Positions 17,009 through 24,905 of a stretch of 64,000 nucleotides of DNA are shown here, one piece after another; position 1 is the first letter of the stretch, and each line of letters starts with the position of its first letter. The stretch is from Paenibacillus sp. JJ-223 (GTDB taxonomy: Bacteria; Bacillota; Bacilli; Paenibacillales; Paenibacillaceae). The notes beneath the pieces are model-generated. The model ran no database searches. It saw only the letters and a program-made list of their open reading frames with translations, and was not told where the DNA came from. The DNA is taken from assembly GCF_927798175.1 (NCBI RefSeq), contig NZ_CAKMMP010000018.1, forward strand, positions 62,001-126,000, given 5' to 3'. A program made the position numbers and the translations under genes.

Positions 17009-17081
17009 GTTTATTGGACAGCAGCGCTGCAATCAGCGAACCAAAGGTTAGCATCAGCATCATCGCTTCAAACACTGTCAC
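17001..17081 (-). CDS. Small holin-like type I toxin (Hol_Tox family)
   Basis: The 26-residue peptide reads VTVFEAMMLMLTFGSLIAAL followed by LSNKHK: one hydrophobic membrane helix with a short basic tail. This is the pattern of the putative holin-like toxin family of Bacillus, Paenibacillus and Enterococcus, whose members start [M/V]TVFEA and contain MLTFGSLI. They act by disturbing the cytoplasmic membrane. GTG 17081 has GGGAGGTG at good spacing upstream. A promoter on the same strand lies at 17146-17173. The peptide is too short for normal gene finders but the family match is strong. A convergent antisense RNA overlaps its 3' end. Confidence 0.85.
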   Translation of the reverse strand: MTVFEAMMLMLTFGSLIAALLSNKHK

Positions 17082-17145
17082 AAGGCATCACCTCCCTTCA
17101 GGGAGATTAGCCGACCGCCCATATCAGCCTTTCTATCGCGTAACG

Positions 17146-17173
17146 ATTATACCAAATATTCCTAGTCATTGAA
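17146..17173 (-). promoter_or_regulatory. Candidate promoter of the small toxin gene
   Basis: Read on the minus strand, TTCAAT and TATAAT are separated by 16 bases, with TTTGG before the -10. The predicted start at about 17140 leaves a leader of roughly 60 bases before the GTG. Confidence 0.55.
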
Positions 17174-17224
17174 TAGATAAATAGCGCGAGTATAAATGTA
17201 TTGTAATGTAATAAGAATTAATCA

Positions 17225-17297
17225 GGGGGATAACAGTGATCGGAAGATGGTACTGCACTCGCAGTGGCCTGATGGGATTTATTATAGATTTATATAG
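17225..17297. repeat. MITE-like structured repeat, half copy
   Basis: It starts GGGGATAACAGTGATCGG and continues GAAGATGGTACTGCACTCGC, the conserved core of the element at 10693 read in the other orientation. It ends TTTATATAG like that element's terminus. The other half is absent. It lies between the toxin locus and the methyltransferase gene. Confidence 0.7.
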
Positions 17298-17407
17298 TCC
17301 TTTCTCGCTATAGCTTTTAACTATAACTAGTTATGTTTTTTAAGTAATCCTACTAACCCTACTCTGCGTGATATGATAGGCCATATACAACGAGGGGGTT
17401 TTTTTAC

Positions 17408-18568
17408 ATGACTGATAAGTTCCAGATCGTAGGCAGTTTGTTGCGTCCTGAGGAATTGTTGAAATATAAAACGCAAATTGAGCATCGTGATGATATCCAA
17501 TATCCGTTCTATGAAAACTTTGAAGGGTATGCGCAGTGCGAGGCGCAAGCCATTGAGCAGGTTGTAAAGAAAGAAATCGAGCATGACCTGTCGGTGATTA
17601 CGGACGGCGAGTTCTCCAAATCGATGTGGCATCTGGATTTTGTGTGGGGCTTTGATGGCGTAGAGCGTTATATCGCAGATCATGGCTATTTTTTCAGAGA
17701 TGTGGACGGCACATCGAAATATGAAACACGCAAAGATATCGGTTTGCGCATTACGGGCGAGTTGAGCGGCAAAAATCATCATTTCATCCAAGTGTTCAAA
17801 CAGCTGCAAGAGACGGCTGGCGACCAGCAAACCAAGCTTTGTGTACCGTCTCCTTCCCATATTTTCGGTGAACTCTCTTGGTCGGATAACATTGGCGGCA
17901 AGGATGCCGTTTACCAGAATAAACAGGAGCTCAAAGAAGGTCTGGTGCGTGCATATAAGGAATTCGTGGAGGAGTTCGCTGCGGCGGGCGGCAAAATCCT
18001 GCAATTCGATGATTGCTTGTGGGAGCTGTTTGCGGACGACAACCCGAACTCTCCGTTTACAGGCGAGCATATCAATCAAGAGGAAGTGGCGGGGCTGGCC
18101 ACTGAATTTATTGACATTAACAATACGGTGATTGACTTCGGCCATAGCCTAGGCTTGAAAATGTGGACACATAACTGCCGCGGCAACTATGATTCCCGCA
18201 ACATGGGCGGTGGATCTTACGCAAAAATCGCGAATCTGTTCCTGAAACAGTTGAAATATGACCGCTTCTTCCTGGAATGGGACGATGAGCGTGCGGGTTC
18301 GCTTGAAGCGCTGGAGGTGTTCAAGGACCGTCCTGAAACGGAGATTGTACTGGGGCTGCTGTCGTCCAAAACCAATACCCTTGACGATGAAGAGCGTGTA
18401 CTCCGTCTACTGGACGAAGCATCCAAAATCATTGACAAGGACCGCCTGCTGTTATCCCACCAATGCGGATTTGCATCCTGCGATGGCGGTAACGAACTCA
18501 GCGAAGCCGAGCAATGGGCGAAAATCGACCAGGGTCAGAAGATTGCCAAGCAATACTGGGGCAACTAA
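17408..18568 (+). CDS. Cobalamin-independent methionine synthase C-terminal-like methyltransferase (YxjG/YxjH type)
   Basis: The 386-residue protein corresponds to the C-terminal catalytic half of MetE, which transfers a methyl group to homocysteine or a related thiol. Visible features are QIVGSLLRPEEL at the start, VITDGEFSKSMWHLDFVWG, ILQFDDCLWELF, and two zinc-ligand regions, KMWTHNCRGNY (H and C, about 255-265) and LSHQCGFAS (C, about 350). Length matches the YxjG/YxjH group rather than full MetE. GAGGGGG lies about 11 bases upstream of the ATG. In Bacillus the relatives are under SAM-riboswitch control, but the 110 bases before this gene are too short and show no S-box. The methyl donor is not known for this group. 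Confidence 0.88.
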   Translation: MTDKFQIVGSLLRPEELLKYKTQIEHRDDIQYPFYENFEGYAQCEAQAIEQVVKKEIEHDLSVITDGEFSKSMWHLDFVWGFDGVERYIADHGYFFRDVDGTSKYETRKDIGLRITGELSGKNHHFIQVFKQLQETAGDQQTKLCVPSPSHIFGELSWSDNIGGKDAVYQNKQELKEGLVRAYKEFVEEFAAAGGKILQFDDCLWELFADDNPNSPFTGEHINQEEVAGLATEFIDINNTVIDFGHSLGLKMWTHNCRGNYDSRNMGGGSYAKIANLFLKQLKYDRFFLEWDDERAGSLEALEVFKDRPETEIVLGLLSSKTNTLDDEERVLRLLDEASKIIDKDRLLLSHQCGFASCDGGNELSEAEQWAKIDQGQKIAKQYWGN

Positions 18569-18670
18569 GAAGCTGCAAAGAGATTTGTACCCTGCTGTTG
18601 CTGAATAAGTCTCTATGGTTGTAACACTTTCTTGATCTGTGTCTGAACTTGAATAGCAAACTTGTTGAGC

Positions 18671-18726
18671 AAATAGAGGTGACTCGAAGGTCCGTGAAAG
18701 GGGCCGGAAGTCATCTCTATTTTTTA
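18671..18726 (+). terminator. Intrinsic terminator after the methyltransferase gene
   Basis: AAATAGAGGTGACT pairs with AGTCATCTCTATTT around a 24-base loop, followed by a T-run. Between it and the next gene (18727-18998) I see only one more stem, TTGCGCAGAAG with CTTCTGTGCGAA near 18903-18938, of unknown role. Confidence 0.85.
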
Positions 18727-18998
18727 TGCAGCGTTTCGGTCTGTCTGAGCAAACTTCATTGCACGTCCTTACGTCATATATACTGCAAGGATTTATGGGA
18801 AAAACATTTGATCCGCCTATATGATTGAGGCTGCTCATAAGAGTCTAATCCAAGGCATAAGCCTTCGCGAAACAAGGCCTTTAAACAGGAGAAGCCCGCG
18901 CTTGCGCAGAAGTTATAACCTTTCGAGCTTCTGTGCGAAATAATTGCACGGGTGCTTTCATCCGGTTACAAGACATAGAAGGGAGAGATACACCCATC

Positions 18999-21900
18999 AT
19001 GACATTGAACCATAATCCGTTTGACAAAGAGCAAGTACTCGAAGAACTGGATTCGCTCGGTTACTCGGAAAGAATGAAGCACATTGCGCTTTTGGGGCGT
19101 CAGCATCAAGACGAGGCGGCGTATTCTGCGCTGCTCATCGCTTTACTGGAAAGCGGCACCGCCTATGAGGCGCATCTGGCTTTAAGTGGTGCCAGCGTAG
19201 TGAAGGATGCCCAAGCTGTTTTGCTTGCCCTTGAGCATCCAAAAGCAGGCGTTAGAGGACGGGCTGCCGGGCTGCTGCCCGAAGTCGTTACAGATTCCAA
19301 TTATTCGATCGAAGCCGCAATGGTTTCGCTGTCGTACCATGGCCGCCGTCAATTGCTGCGGAGCATCGTGAATACATATCGTCAGGATTGGGCGGAACGA
19401 CTGCTGCCGCTCGTGCTTGCCCGCTGGGGCGCGCAAGAAGCTTCGTTGATCTTGTCTGTATGCAGCGAGGAGACGGTTCGCAGCCGGCTTCCGGAGCTTG
19501 GGTATGCGCTGCGAAATTGGCGGATCTTAACGGAGCGTTATCCCGAACTGGTTGCGGATTATTTGGAGAAATCTTTGCAGAACGCCACGCATCAAGAAAA
19601 GGCATATATATGGTGGAGACTTTCTTCCGCGATCGAAGTGTTAAGCGTCTCAAGACCGGCGGCCGTTCTGGAATGTGCGTTGAAGTACGGACCTACGGAT
19701 ACGATTCACCCCGTGCTCAAACGGCAATTGGGCATTCTGATTCAGACGAATCCCGAAGGCGTATTCGAGCTGCTGACCCGGGAGGAGGCACGAGGGTATC
19801 TTCTAAGTCATGGCGTGCCTGCAGGCGTTTTGAAAAAGAAAAAATGGTTCACCGCAGCACAATGGACAATGCTGACAGTATTGCTCGCCGATCAACCCCT
19901 GCATGTCGCCAAGGTGCTGGATGCACTTGCGCCGTCGTGCCGTGCGGCGATATTTGATGCGGCATATCCGGAGAACGAGCGCAAGACGCGCGTTTTCCCT
20001 AAACAGCTATTGGACGTGCTGCCGCATCGACTGCGCGATAAAGAAGCCGCCCGCATGCTGGAACTGCGCGATATTCGGGATGATCGGGACAACATGCTCG
20101 AAATGACGGCGCGCCGATTAATTGCTCATTCTAGGGAGAAGCTGGAGCAAGCCGTGCAGGTGTCCAATGCGGATGAGCGTGCTGCGGCCTACGGGCATCT
20201 CATTCGAAGCACCGCTTTATCAAGGCGCGGGATGGATGAAACGCTGCGTTTCCTGACCCGGGTCAAAAACGACCAAGACCCGGTACGCAGCACGGTTATG
20301 GCGGAACTGTCAAACTGCCCCACACCCATGTTTACGGAAGAGCATATCGACGACCTGACTTTGCTGGTAGATAGCGTGATCGAGGCCAGAGATACGTCAT
20401 ATGGGACCAGGTCTGCCACGGAGAAGCTGGCTTTTGCCATACTGCGAGAACACGCATTGGAACCGGAGAGCGATCTGTTCCAGTTCGCCTTGAGAACGTT
20501 TGGAAGATTGGCTATGCGGGACGGGCAGTTTGCGCTCTTCTCCATGGACTGGGACAGCATGCCAAGCCGTGCACTGGAAACGTTGTTCGAGACGATTTAT
20601 GCCTTTGGCGTGGAAGCCAACAAGCGTGAAAACGATAATGTGGTCCTGCGGATGGCTGGTTCGTTCGGCAAAGCGGTGGAGCGATTGCCCAAGCTTCAGC
20701 TTTTGCTGGAGGAACTGGTGTATGCCAAAACGGTGTCGACTCAGGCAGTCCGCTATTGGCTGCTTCCGTATAAAACGCGGGATGAGAGGGTCAGAGAACT
20801 GCTGGACAGAGATCCATCCTTTATCTCGTTCCACGACGTATTTATGCATCTGCACCTGAAGCGCCAGGAATGGCTCGACCCCTTCATCTCGGGGAAAGTG
20901 ATCAAAGGCAAACACTTGTCGGGTAAAACGATTTATGTTGTGCCTGCCCATAACGGGTTTCATCGGTGGCTGCCGCGCCAGCAAAAGGCGCTCGCATCCC
21001 TGCTGGAGCGGGTGGCACTGGATGGCAAACGGAGTTTCCATGAACGTGCATCCGCGATGCGCAGCTTGGCAAGCATGCCCGATTATTGCTCCGATCAACT
21101 GGAAGTCCTGTTGCAGGACGAGGAAGTGCATGTTGTAGAAGCAGCGCTTTATGCCTATTCGTTGTGGGAAGAGCCGGAGCAGGCCCTGCCTGTGTTGTTG
21201 GACAACCTGGACGGAGACCGTGCTCGTGTCGCCATGTATTCGATCCCTAGATGCATGCGCAGGGTGAGCCCGGTGTTGTTGACGTCGCTGCTTTCGGACC
21301 TGCTGAATCGGGAGAAATTGAAAATTACGGTCAGAAAAGAGGCCATCCGGCTGCTCGGTGCTTATAAAAGCAGTGAGAGCATGACGCTTCTCATTCGCGA
21401 ATACGAGAAACCGAATGTACACAAAGATGTAGTCATCGCCATAGGCCATGCCGCAAGACAATGTCTGGACGATGAACGCAGCTGGACCATGCTGGGCACC
21501 ATGGCTTCTTCCCCGCAGCGGGACATCGCACGAAGTCTGCTGAACCAGCATTCCGGGGAGCTTCCCGAAAAGGATCGACCAAGGTATTTGCAGTTGATTA
21601 CCGAAATCGCAGACCATGACGATGCCGTTGTGGCAAAAGCCGCTTTCCAAACGATGAGCCTTTGGGTGAACGGAAACGAAGAGACGATCGCGGCCTCCGC
21701 GGGCAAAGCGATCATTGATTTGGAGGACAATGCCAGGTGGAAAACCGCGCTGGATACCCTCATTGCGGCCTGCCGTGACGGAAAAGTGAATGATCAGGTC
21801 ATCGGCGTCGGCAGGCAGTTGGCCGACACGGAGACGAAGGCCGAATGGAACGCTGCCGCCGAGCGGGATGTTCCGGAGCGACAACGTTTGCTGGCATTGG

Positions 21901-22370
21901 TGGACAGGCTTGCCGCGCTGCCCCAAAATGCAAGGCGGGTGCTCATTCCTCTATATTTAGGCATGATCGATGTCCTCAAGTCCAAAGAAACGATGAAACC
22001 AGCCGTAATCAAGCTATATTTGGCGGTTGTCGAATGGAACCAGGCGGATAAAGCTGACGTACGGCTGGAACCGGTTATTCAAATGGCGGACACCCACCCG
22101 CATTTGTTGGATTACGCCTACAGACAAATAACGCAGGCAGTAAATGCCAGCAAGGCGTATTGGAGACCGGAGACGATTCTGGATCTCGTGGACAGATTGC
22201 GAGCACGGCAGTCATTTGCGGCTCAGTATATCGGGCTTTCTTTGCTGAAGGCTGCCGGAACGGCGCTATTGTGGGATGAGGCTTGTGCTGACCGTTTGAG
22301 AGCTTACCGGAATCATGAGCATGAGGCCATTCGTTTGTCGGCATTGGATATTTGGACTGTGCTTGAGTAG
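18999..22370 (+). CDS. Large HEAT-repeat protein
   Basis: The 1123-residue cytosolic protein is almost entirely alpha-helical, with many 30-40-residue helical pairs of HEAT/PBS-lyase type. Examples are EAHLALSGASVVKDAQAVL, VVEAALYAYSLWEEPEQALP and VRKEAIRLLGAYKSSESMTL. Such solenoids are protein-protein scaffolds. No catalytic motif, signal peptide or membrane segment is visible. ATG 18999 is preferred (GGGAG upstream); the frame is open back to 18933 without a better start. It is followed 94 bases later by an AAA/ABC-type ATPase gene in the same direction, which may be a partner, but that is inference. I cannot assign a process. Confidence 0.8.
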   Translation: MTLNHNPFDKEQVLEELDSLGYSERMKHIALLGRQHQDEAAYSALLIALLESGTAYEAHLALSGASVVKDAQAVLLALEHPKAGVRGRAAGLLPEVVTDSNYSIEAAMVSLSYHGRRQLLRSIVNTYRQDWAERLLPLVLARWGAQEASLILSVCSEETVRSRLPELGYALRNWRILTERYPELVADYLEKSLQNATHQEKAYIWWRLSSAIEVLSVSRPAAVLECALKYGPTDTIHPVLKRQLGILIQTNPEGVFELLTREEARGYLLSHGVPAGVLKKKKWFTAAQWTMLTVLLADQPLHVAKVLDALAPSCRAAIFDAAYPENERKTRVFPKQLLDVLPHRLRDKEAARMLELRDIRDDRDNMLEMTARRLIAHSREKLEQAVQVSNADERAAAYGHLIRSTALSRRGMDETLRFLTRVKNDQDPVRSTVMAELSNCPTPMFTEEHIDDLTLLVDSVIEARDTSYGTRSATEKLAFAILREHALEPESDLFQFALRTFGRLAMRDGQFALFSMDWDSMPSRALETLFETIYAFGVEANKRENDNVVLRMAGSFGKAVERLPKLQLLLEELVYAKTVSTQAVRYWLLPYKTRDERVRELLDRDPSFISFHDVFMHLHLKRQEWLDPFISGKVIKGKHLSGKTIYVVPAHNGFHRWLPRQQKALASLLERVALDGKRSFHERASAMRSLASMPDYCSDQLEVLLQDEEVHVVEAALYAYSLWEEPEQALPVLLDNLDGDRARVAMYSIPRCMRRVSPVLLTSLLSDLLNREKLKITVRKEAIRLLGAYKSSESMTLLIREYEKPNVHKDVVIAIGHAARQCLDDERSWTMLGTMASSPQRDIARSLLNQHSGELPEKDRPRYLQLITEIADHDDAVVAKAAFQTMSLWVNGNEETIAASAGKAIIDLEDNARWKTALDTLIAACRDGKVNDQVIGVGRQLADTETKAEWNAAAERDVPERQRLLALVDRLAALPQNARRVLIPLYLGMIDVLKSKETMKPAVIKLYLAVVEWNQADKADVRLEPVIQMADTHPHLLDYAYRQITQAVNASKAYWRPETILDLVDRLRARQSFAAQYIGLSLLKAAGTALLWDEACADRLRAYRNHEHEAIRLSALDIWTVLE

Positions 22371-22464
22371 AATGAACGGTACTTGGGCGGAACGGTTACA
22401 CCATAGAATAATGGCCAACACGAGTGCCAAACTCGCATGATTTTCCGAAAGGGGGAGCGAGACG

Positions 22465-23274
22465 ATGCTGTATCTAGGGAGCTTCAAACTTTCCCCGTAT
22501 ATCTCCAGCAATCCCAATATCTATCCCGATCATGTGTTCAAGCACATTGCAGGGGAGGTTCTTTTGTTTGACCGGATTACCGTATTATATGGCAGCAACG
22601 GCTCCGGCAAATCAAGCCTGCTGAATTTAATCGCTAATAAATTGGAAATTACGGGCTCTGAGCGAATGACCAGTTACGGCCACAATATTTATGCCCAGCG
22701 CTTTATTGAGGAAAGCAGCTACGAACTCGGGCATGATGATCAGGAGCGTCGCATATACAAGCTTCCCGATGGGAGCCGGTACATCAAGTCAGAGGATATA
22801 TTGTATGAAATCAAGAAAATACAGCAGTCCAGCGTGCTGCGCGAGGGATTGTTATATGAGCAGGCCGTACAGGGGAAGAGCAGGGAAGAGGTAGAGAAAC
22901 TGGAGCAGTCGTATGAATTCAAAAAGCAAATGGCCAACATTCAATTCGCGCAGGAGAAATATTCGAATGGGGAAACCTCGATGCAGTTTTTTGAGGAATA
23001 TTTGCTTCCCGGGCAGCTGTATTTGTTGGACGAACCGGAAACGTCGCTTTCTCCGGCGAACCAAATCAAGCTGGCAGAGCAGATGAACGATCTGGCGCGG
23101 TATTTCGATTGCCAATTTGTCATTGCTTCGCATTCTCCCTTTGTTCTCGGAACGCTTCATGCGAAGATCTACAATCTCGATGCCAAGGTTTTGCAGACGG
23201 CAGAATGGTACGAACTGGAAAATGTACGATTTTTTTATCAATTCTTTCATCAGCATCAGCGATTGTTCGAATGA
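22465..23274 (+). CDS. AAA/ABC-class ATPase (RecF/SMC-like, AAA_21)
   Basis: The 269-residue ATPase has Walker A LYGSNGSGKSSLLN (about 40-53), an ABC-like signature YSNGETSMQFF (about 165-175), Walker B QLYLLDEPETSLSP (about 182-195) and a terminal switch histidine in IASHSPFVLG. Spacing between Walker A and the signature is short and holds a Lys/Glu-rich helical section instead of a long coiled coil. It therefore resembles stand-alone predicted ATP-binding proteins. Such ATPases occur in transport, DNA repair and defence contexts, and no membrane subunit or nuclease is adjacent. AAAGGGGGAG precedes the start. The HEAT-repeat gene upstream is the most likely functional neighbour. Confidence 0.85.
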   Translation: MLYLGSFKLSPYISSNPNIYPDHVFKHIAGEVLLFDRITVLYGSNGSGKSSLLNLIANKLEITGSERMTSYGHNIYAQRFIEESSYELGHDDQERRIYKLPDGSRYIKSEDILYEIKKIQQSSVLREGLLYEQAVQGKSREEVEKLEQSYEFKKQMANIQFAQEKYSNGETSMQFFEEYLLPGQLYLLDEPETSLSPANQIKLAEQMNDLARYFDCQFVIASHSPFVLGTLHAKIYNLDAKVLQTAEWYELENVRFFYQFFHQHQRLFE

Positions 23275-23476
23275 AAAGGACCCGGGTACACATGGTCGGC
23301 GGGTTCCTCGCATAACGGTGCTTGAAACGGTAAAAGGCGCCGAAACAGAGCAACATAAAACATGGAGTTGCGGAGCATTTCCGTACCTCCATGTTTCATT
23401 CGCAATCATGGCTTTCCTGCAAATCTTGGATCAGATGAGCAGGGAGCTTTTTTTTATCACAAATATCGAAAATGAA

Positions 23477-24022
23477 TCAAGAAACGCTATATTGCTGGTC
23501 TTTCAAAATATGCTGGACATACTGTTCGGCGCTTTGGTCGATGTGCTCATCGCTGGCCTGAAACGAAGACCCAAAGACGGCGAAATAGGGGAGCACCGAC
23601 GCGCCCACATGTTTTGCGCTGGCTTTGAACGGAGCGATCACTTCATCCACGGTAAACGAAACCGAGCCCTCTGGACGGTAATTTTCCTCTTTGTCGCCGA
23701 TGGACAGGGCAAGCCCGAACCGTTTTCCTTGGAGCTTGTCGCCTTTCGATCCGTAAGCCCAGCCGTGCGCGAACACATCGTCGAACCATTTTTTCAATAA
23801 CGGGGGATAACTGTACCAATAGACTGGGAATTGAAAGACCACATGGTCGTACCCTTCCAGCAGCTCTTGTTCTTTCGGAACGTCAACGTTCCAGTCGGGG
23901 TATGCTTTGTAAATTTCATGTATGGCAATATCGTCCGAATACTTCAGCAGCTCTTCTTTCCAGCGCCGATTGACCCTCGAAGCCTCTATATTCGGATGTG
24001 CCAAAATCACCAGTGTTTTCAT
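23477..24022 (-). CDS. NAD(P)H-quinone oxidoreductase-like flavoprotein (flavodoxin fold)
   Basis: The 181-residue protein starts MKTLVILAHPN and has the KefF/MdaB/YwrO motif set: VVFQFPVYWYSYPPLLKKWFDDVF (about 62-85) and the GWAYGSKGDKLQGKR stretch, then SIGDKEENY. These form the FMN/FAD-binding site of enzymes that reduce quinones by two electrons and so protect against electrophilic stress. Length is normal for the family. AAAGGA lies about eight bases before the start. It is divergent from an HxlR-type regulator, which is typical of stress-inducible quinone reductase genes and suggests thiol- or quinone-responsive control. Confidence 0.88.
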   Translation of the reverse strand: MKTLVILAHPNIEASRVNRRWKEELLKYSDDIAIHEIYKAYPDWNVDVPKEQELLEGYDHVVFQFPVYWYSYPPLLKKWFDDVFAHGWAYGSKGDKLQGKRFGLALSIGDKEENYRPEGSVSFTVDEVIAPFKASAKHVGASVLPYFAVFGSSFQASDEHIDQSAEQYVQHILKDQQYSVS

Positions 24023-24144
24023 CGTTCAAATCCTTTCACAGGCCAAAATTCAAATGTGTATTTGGATGTGCCTTGCCTCGTTTATTTGGAATAACCCCAT
24101 TATGTTGCAGGTCCGTAGAAAAGAAAATACACACAATGAAGTAA

Positions 24145-24167
24145 GGTAGTTACCTCAAGGTATGTAC
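24145..24167. promoter_or_regulatory. Candidate HxlR operator between oxidoreductase and regulator genes
   Basis: The stretch GGTAGTTACC-TCAAGGTATG-TAC holds the inverted GGTA/TACC pair and a second GGTA half. It lies about midway in the 224-base divergent gap, where HxlR regulators usually bind. This is inferred from symmetry and position only. Confidence 0.4.
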
Positions 24168-24246
24168 TCGACTAGGGTGGTCAAATATGCAACAATAGAG
24201 GATCAGGCCCATGCGGTTAAGACCAGAATGAACGAGGTGTCCGTGC

Positions 24247-24648
24247 ATGAAGCAATACCATTTAGGCATCGAGGCCACGCTGGAAATCATCGGGGGAAAG
24301 TGGAAGGCGCTGATCATCTGTTTGCTGATGTCCGGCGTCAAAAGAACGAGCGAACTGCAGCGGGGCATTCCGTGCATTTCGCAAAAGGTATTGATCCAGC
24401 AGCTGCGCGAGCTTGAACAGGACGGCATCGTCCAGCGCTACGTGTACCAACAGATGCCGCCCAAAGTCGAATATCGTCTCACGGAATACGGCGTGACCGC
24501 CAATCAGATCGTCGAAGTGATGTGTTCCTGGGGCAGGGAGAACATCCATATCCGGCAGCAGCGGGGCGAGCAGATCGTTTTGCTGGAGGATCAGGAGCAG
24601 AAGAATGGAGAGCCCGGACGCAGCGTTGTCAAGCCGCAAGATCGTTAA
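24247..24648 (+). CDS. HxlR family transcriptional regulator
   Basis: The 133-residue winged-helix protein contains the HxlR core EATLEIIGGKWKALIICLLMSG (about 9-30), then RTSELQRGIPCISQKVLIQQLRELEQDGIV and the wing YQQMPPKVEYRLTEYG. A cysteine at about residue 43, in GIPCISQ, sits by the recognition helix and might sense oxidants or quinones. The C-terminus is extended and charged. GAGGTG precedes the ATG. The gene is divergent from a quinone-reductase-like gene, its probable target. Confidence 0.88.
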   Translation: MKQYHLGIEATLEIIGGKWKALIICLLMSGVKRTSELQRGIPCISQKVLIQQLRELEQDGIVQRYVYQQMPPKVEYRLTEYGVTANQIVEVMCSWGRENIHIRQQRGEQIVLLEDQEQKNGEPGRSVVKPQDR

Positions 24649-24670
24649 CAAATTTTCGCTCAATAATTTA

Positions 24671-24866
24671 TACTATATGAGTTGGACCAGACATTTACAC
24701 GATAACGAAGAGGGCAGAAAGAATCTGGAGAAGCGAAGCGTTCGCATTTATCACCAGATTTTCCCCTTGAACAAAGGGGATCAAAAAAATCTGGGGATAA
24801 CAGCGATCGGAAGATGGTTCTGACCACGTAGTGGCTCCGTGTAAAAATCATTCGTTCAACTTATAC
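24671..24866. repeat. MITE-like structured repeat, variant copy with different termini
   Basis: The core matches the 10693 element read in reverse: GGCAGAAAGAATCTGGAGAAGC, then TTATCACCAGATTTTCCCC, then AAATCTGGGGATAACAGCGA followed by TCGGAAGATGG. About 40 internal bases are missing. The ends differ from the other copies but still form an imperfect inverted repeat, with TATGAGTTGGACC and ATTTACACG on the left and CGTGTAAAAAT and GTTCAACTTATA on the right. A stem AGATTTTCCCCTT with AAAGGGGAT and AAAAATCT is strong. The element ends about 40 bases before the DUF4317 gene, so it may carry or alter its promoter. Confidence 0.7.
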
Positions 24867-24905
24867 GATAAGCAAGAATATTTCTAAGGAGCTGCCAAAC
24901 CTCAT

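Noticed and set aside
17160..17407. A possible SAM (S-box) riboswitch before the MetE-like gene
   Set aside because: The leader is short, is partly occupied by a repeat element, and shows none of the S-box conserved blocks or a terminator.
20397..21926. A 509-codon minus-strand frame inside the HEAT gene
   Set aside because: It is the complement of a GC-rich coding region, rich in His/Arg/Gln, with no motif. The plus-strand HEAT protein explains the sequence.
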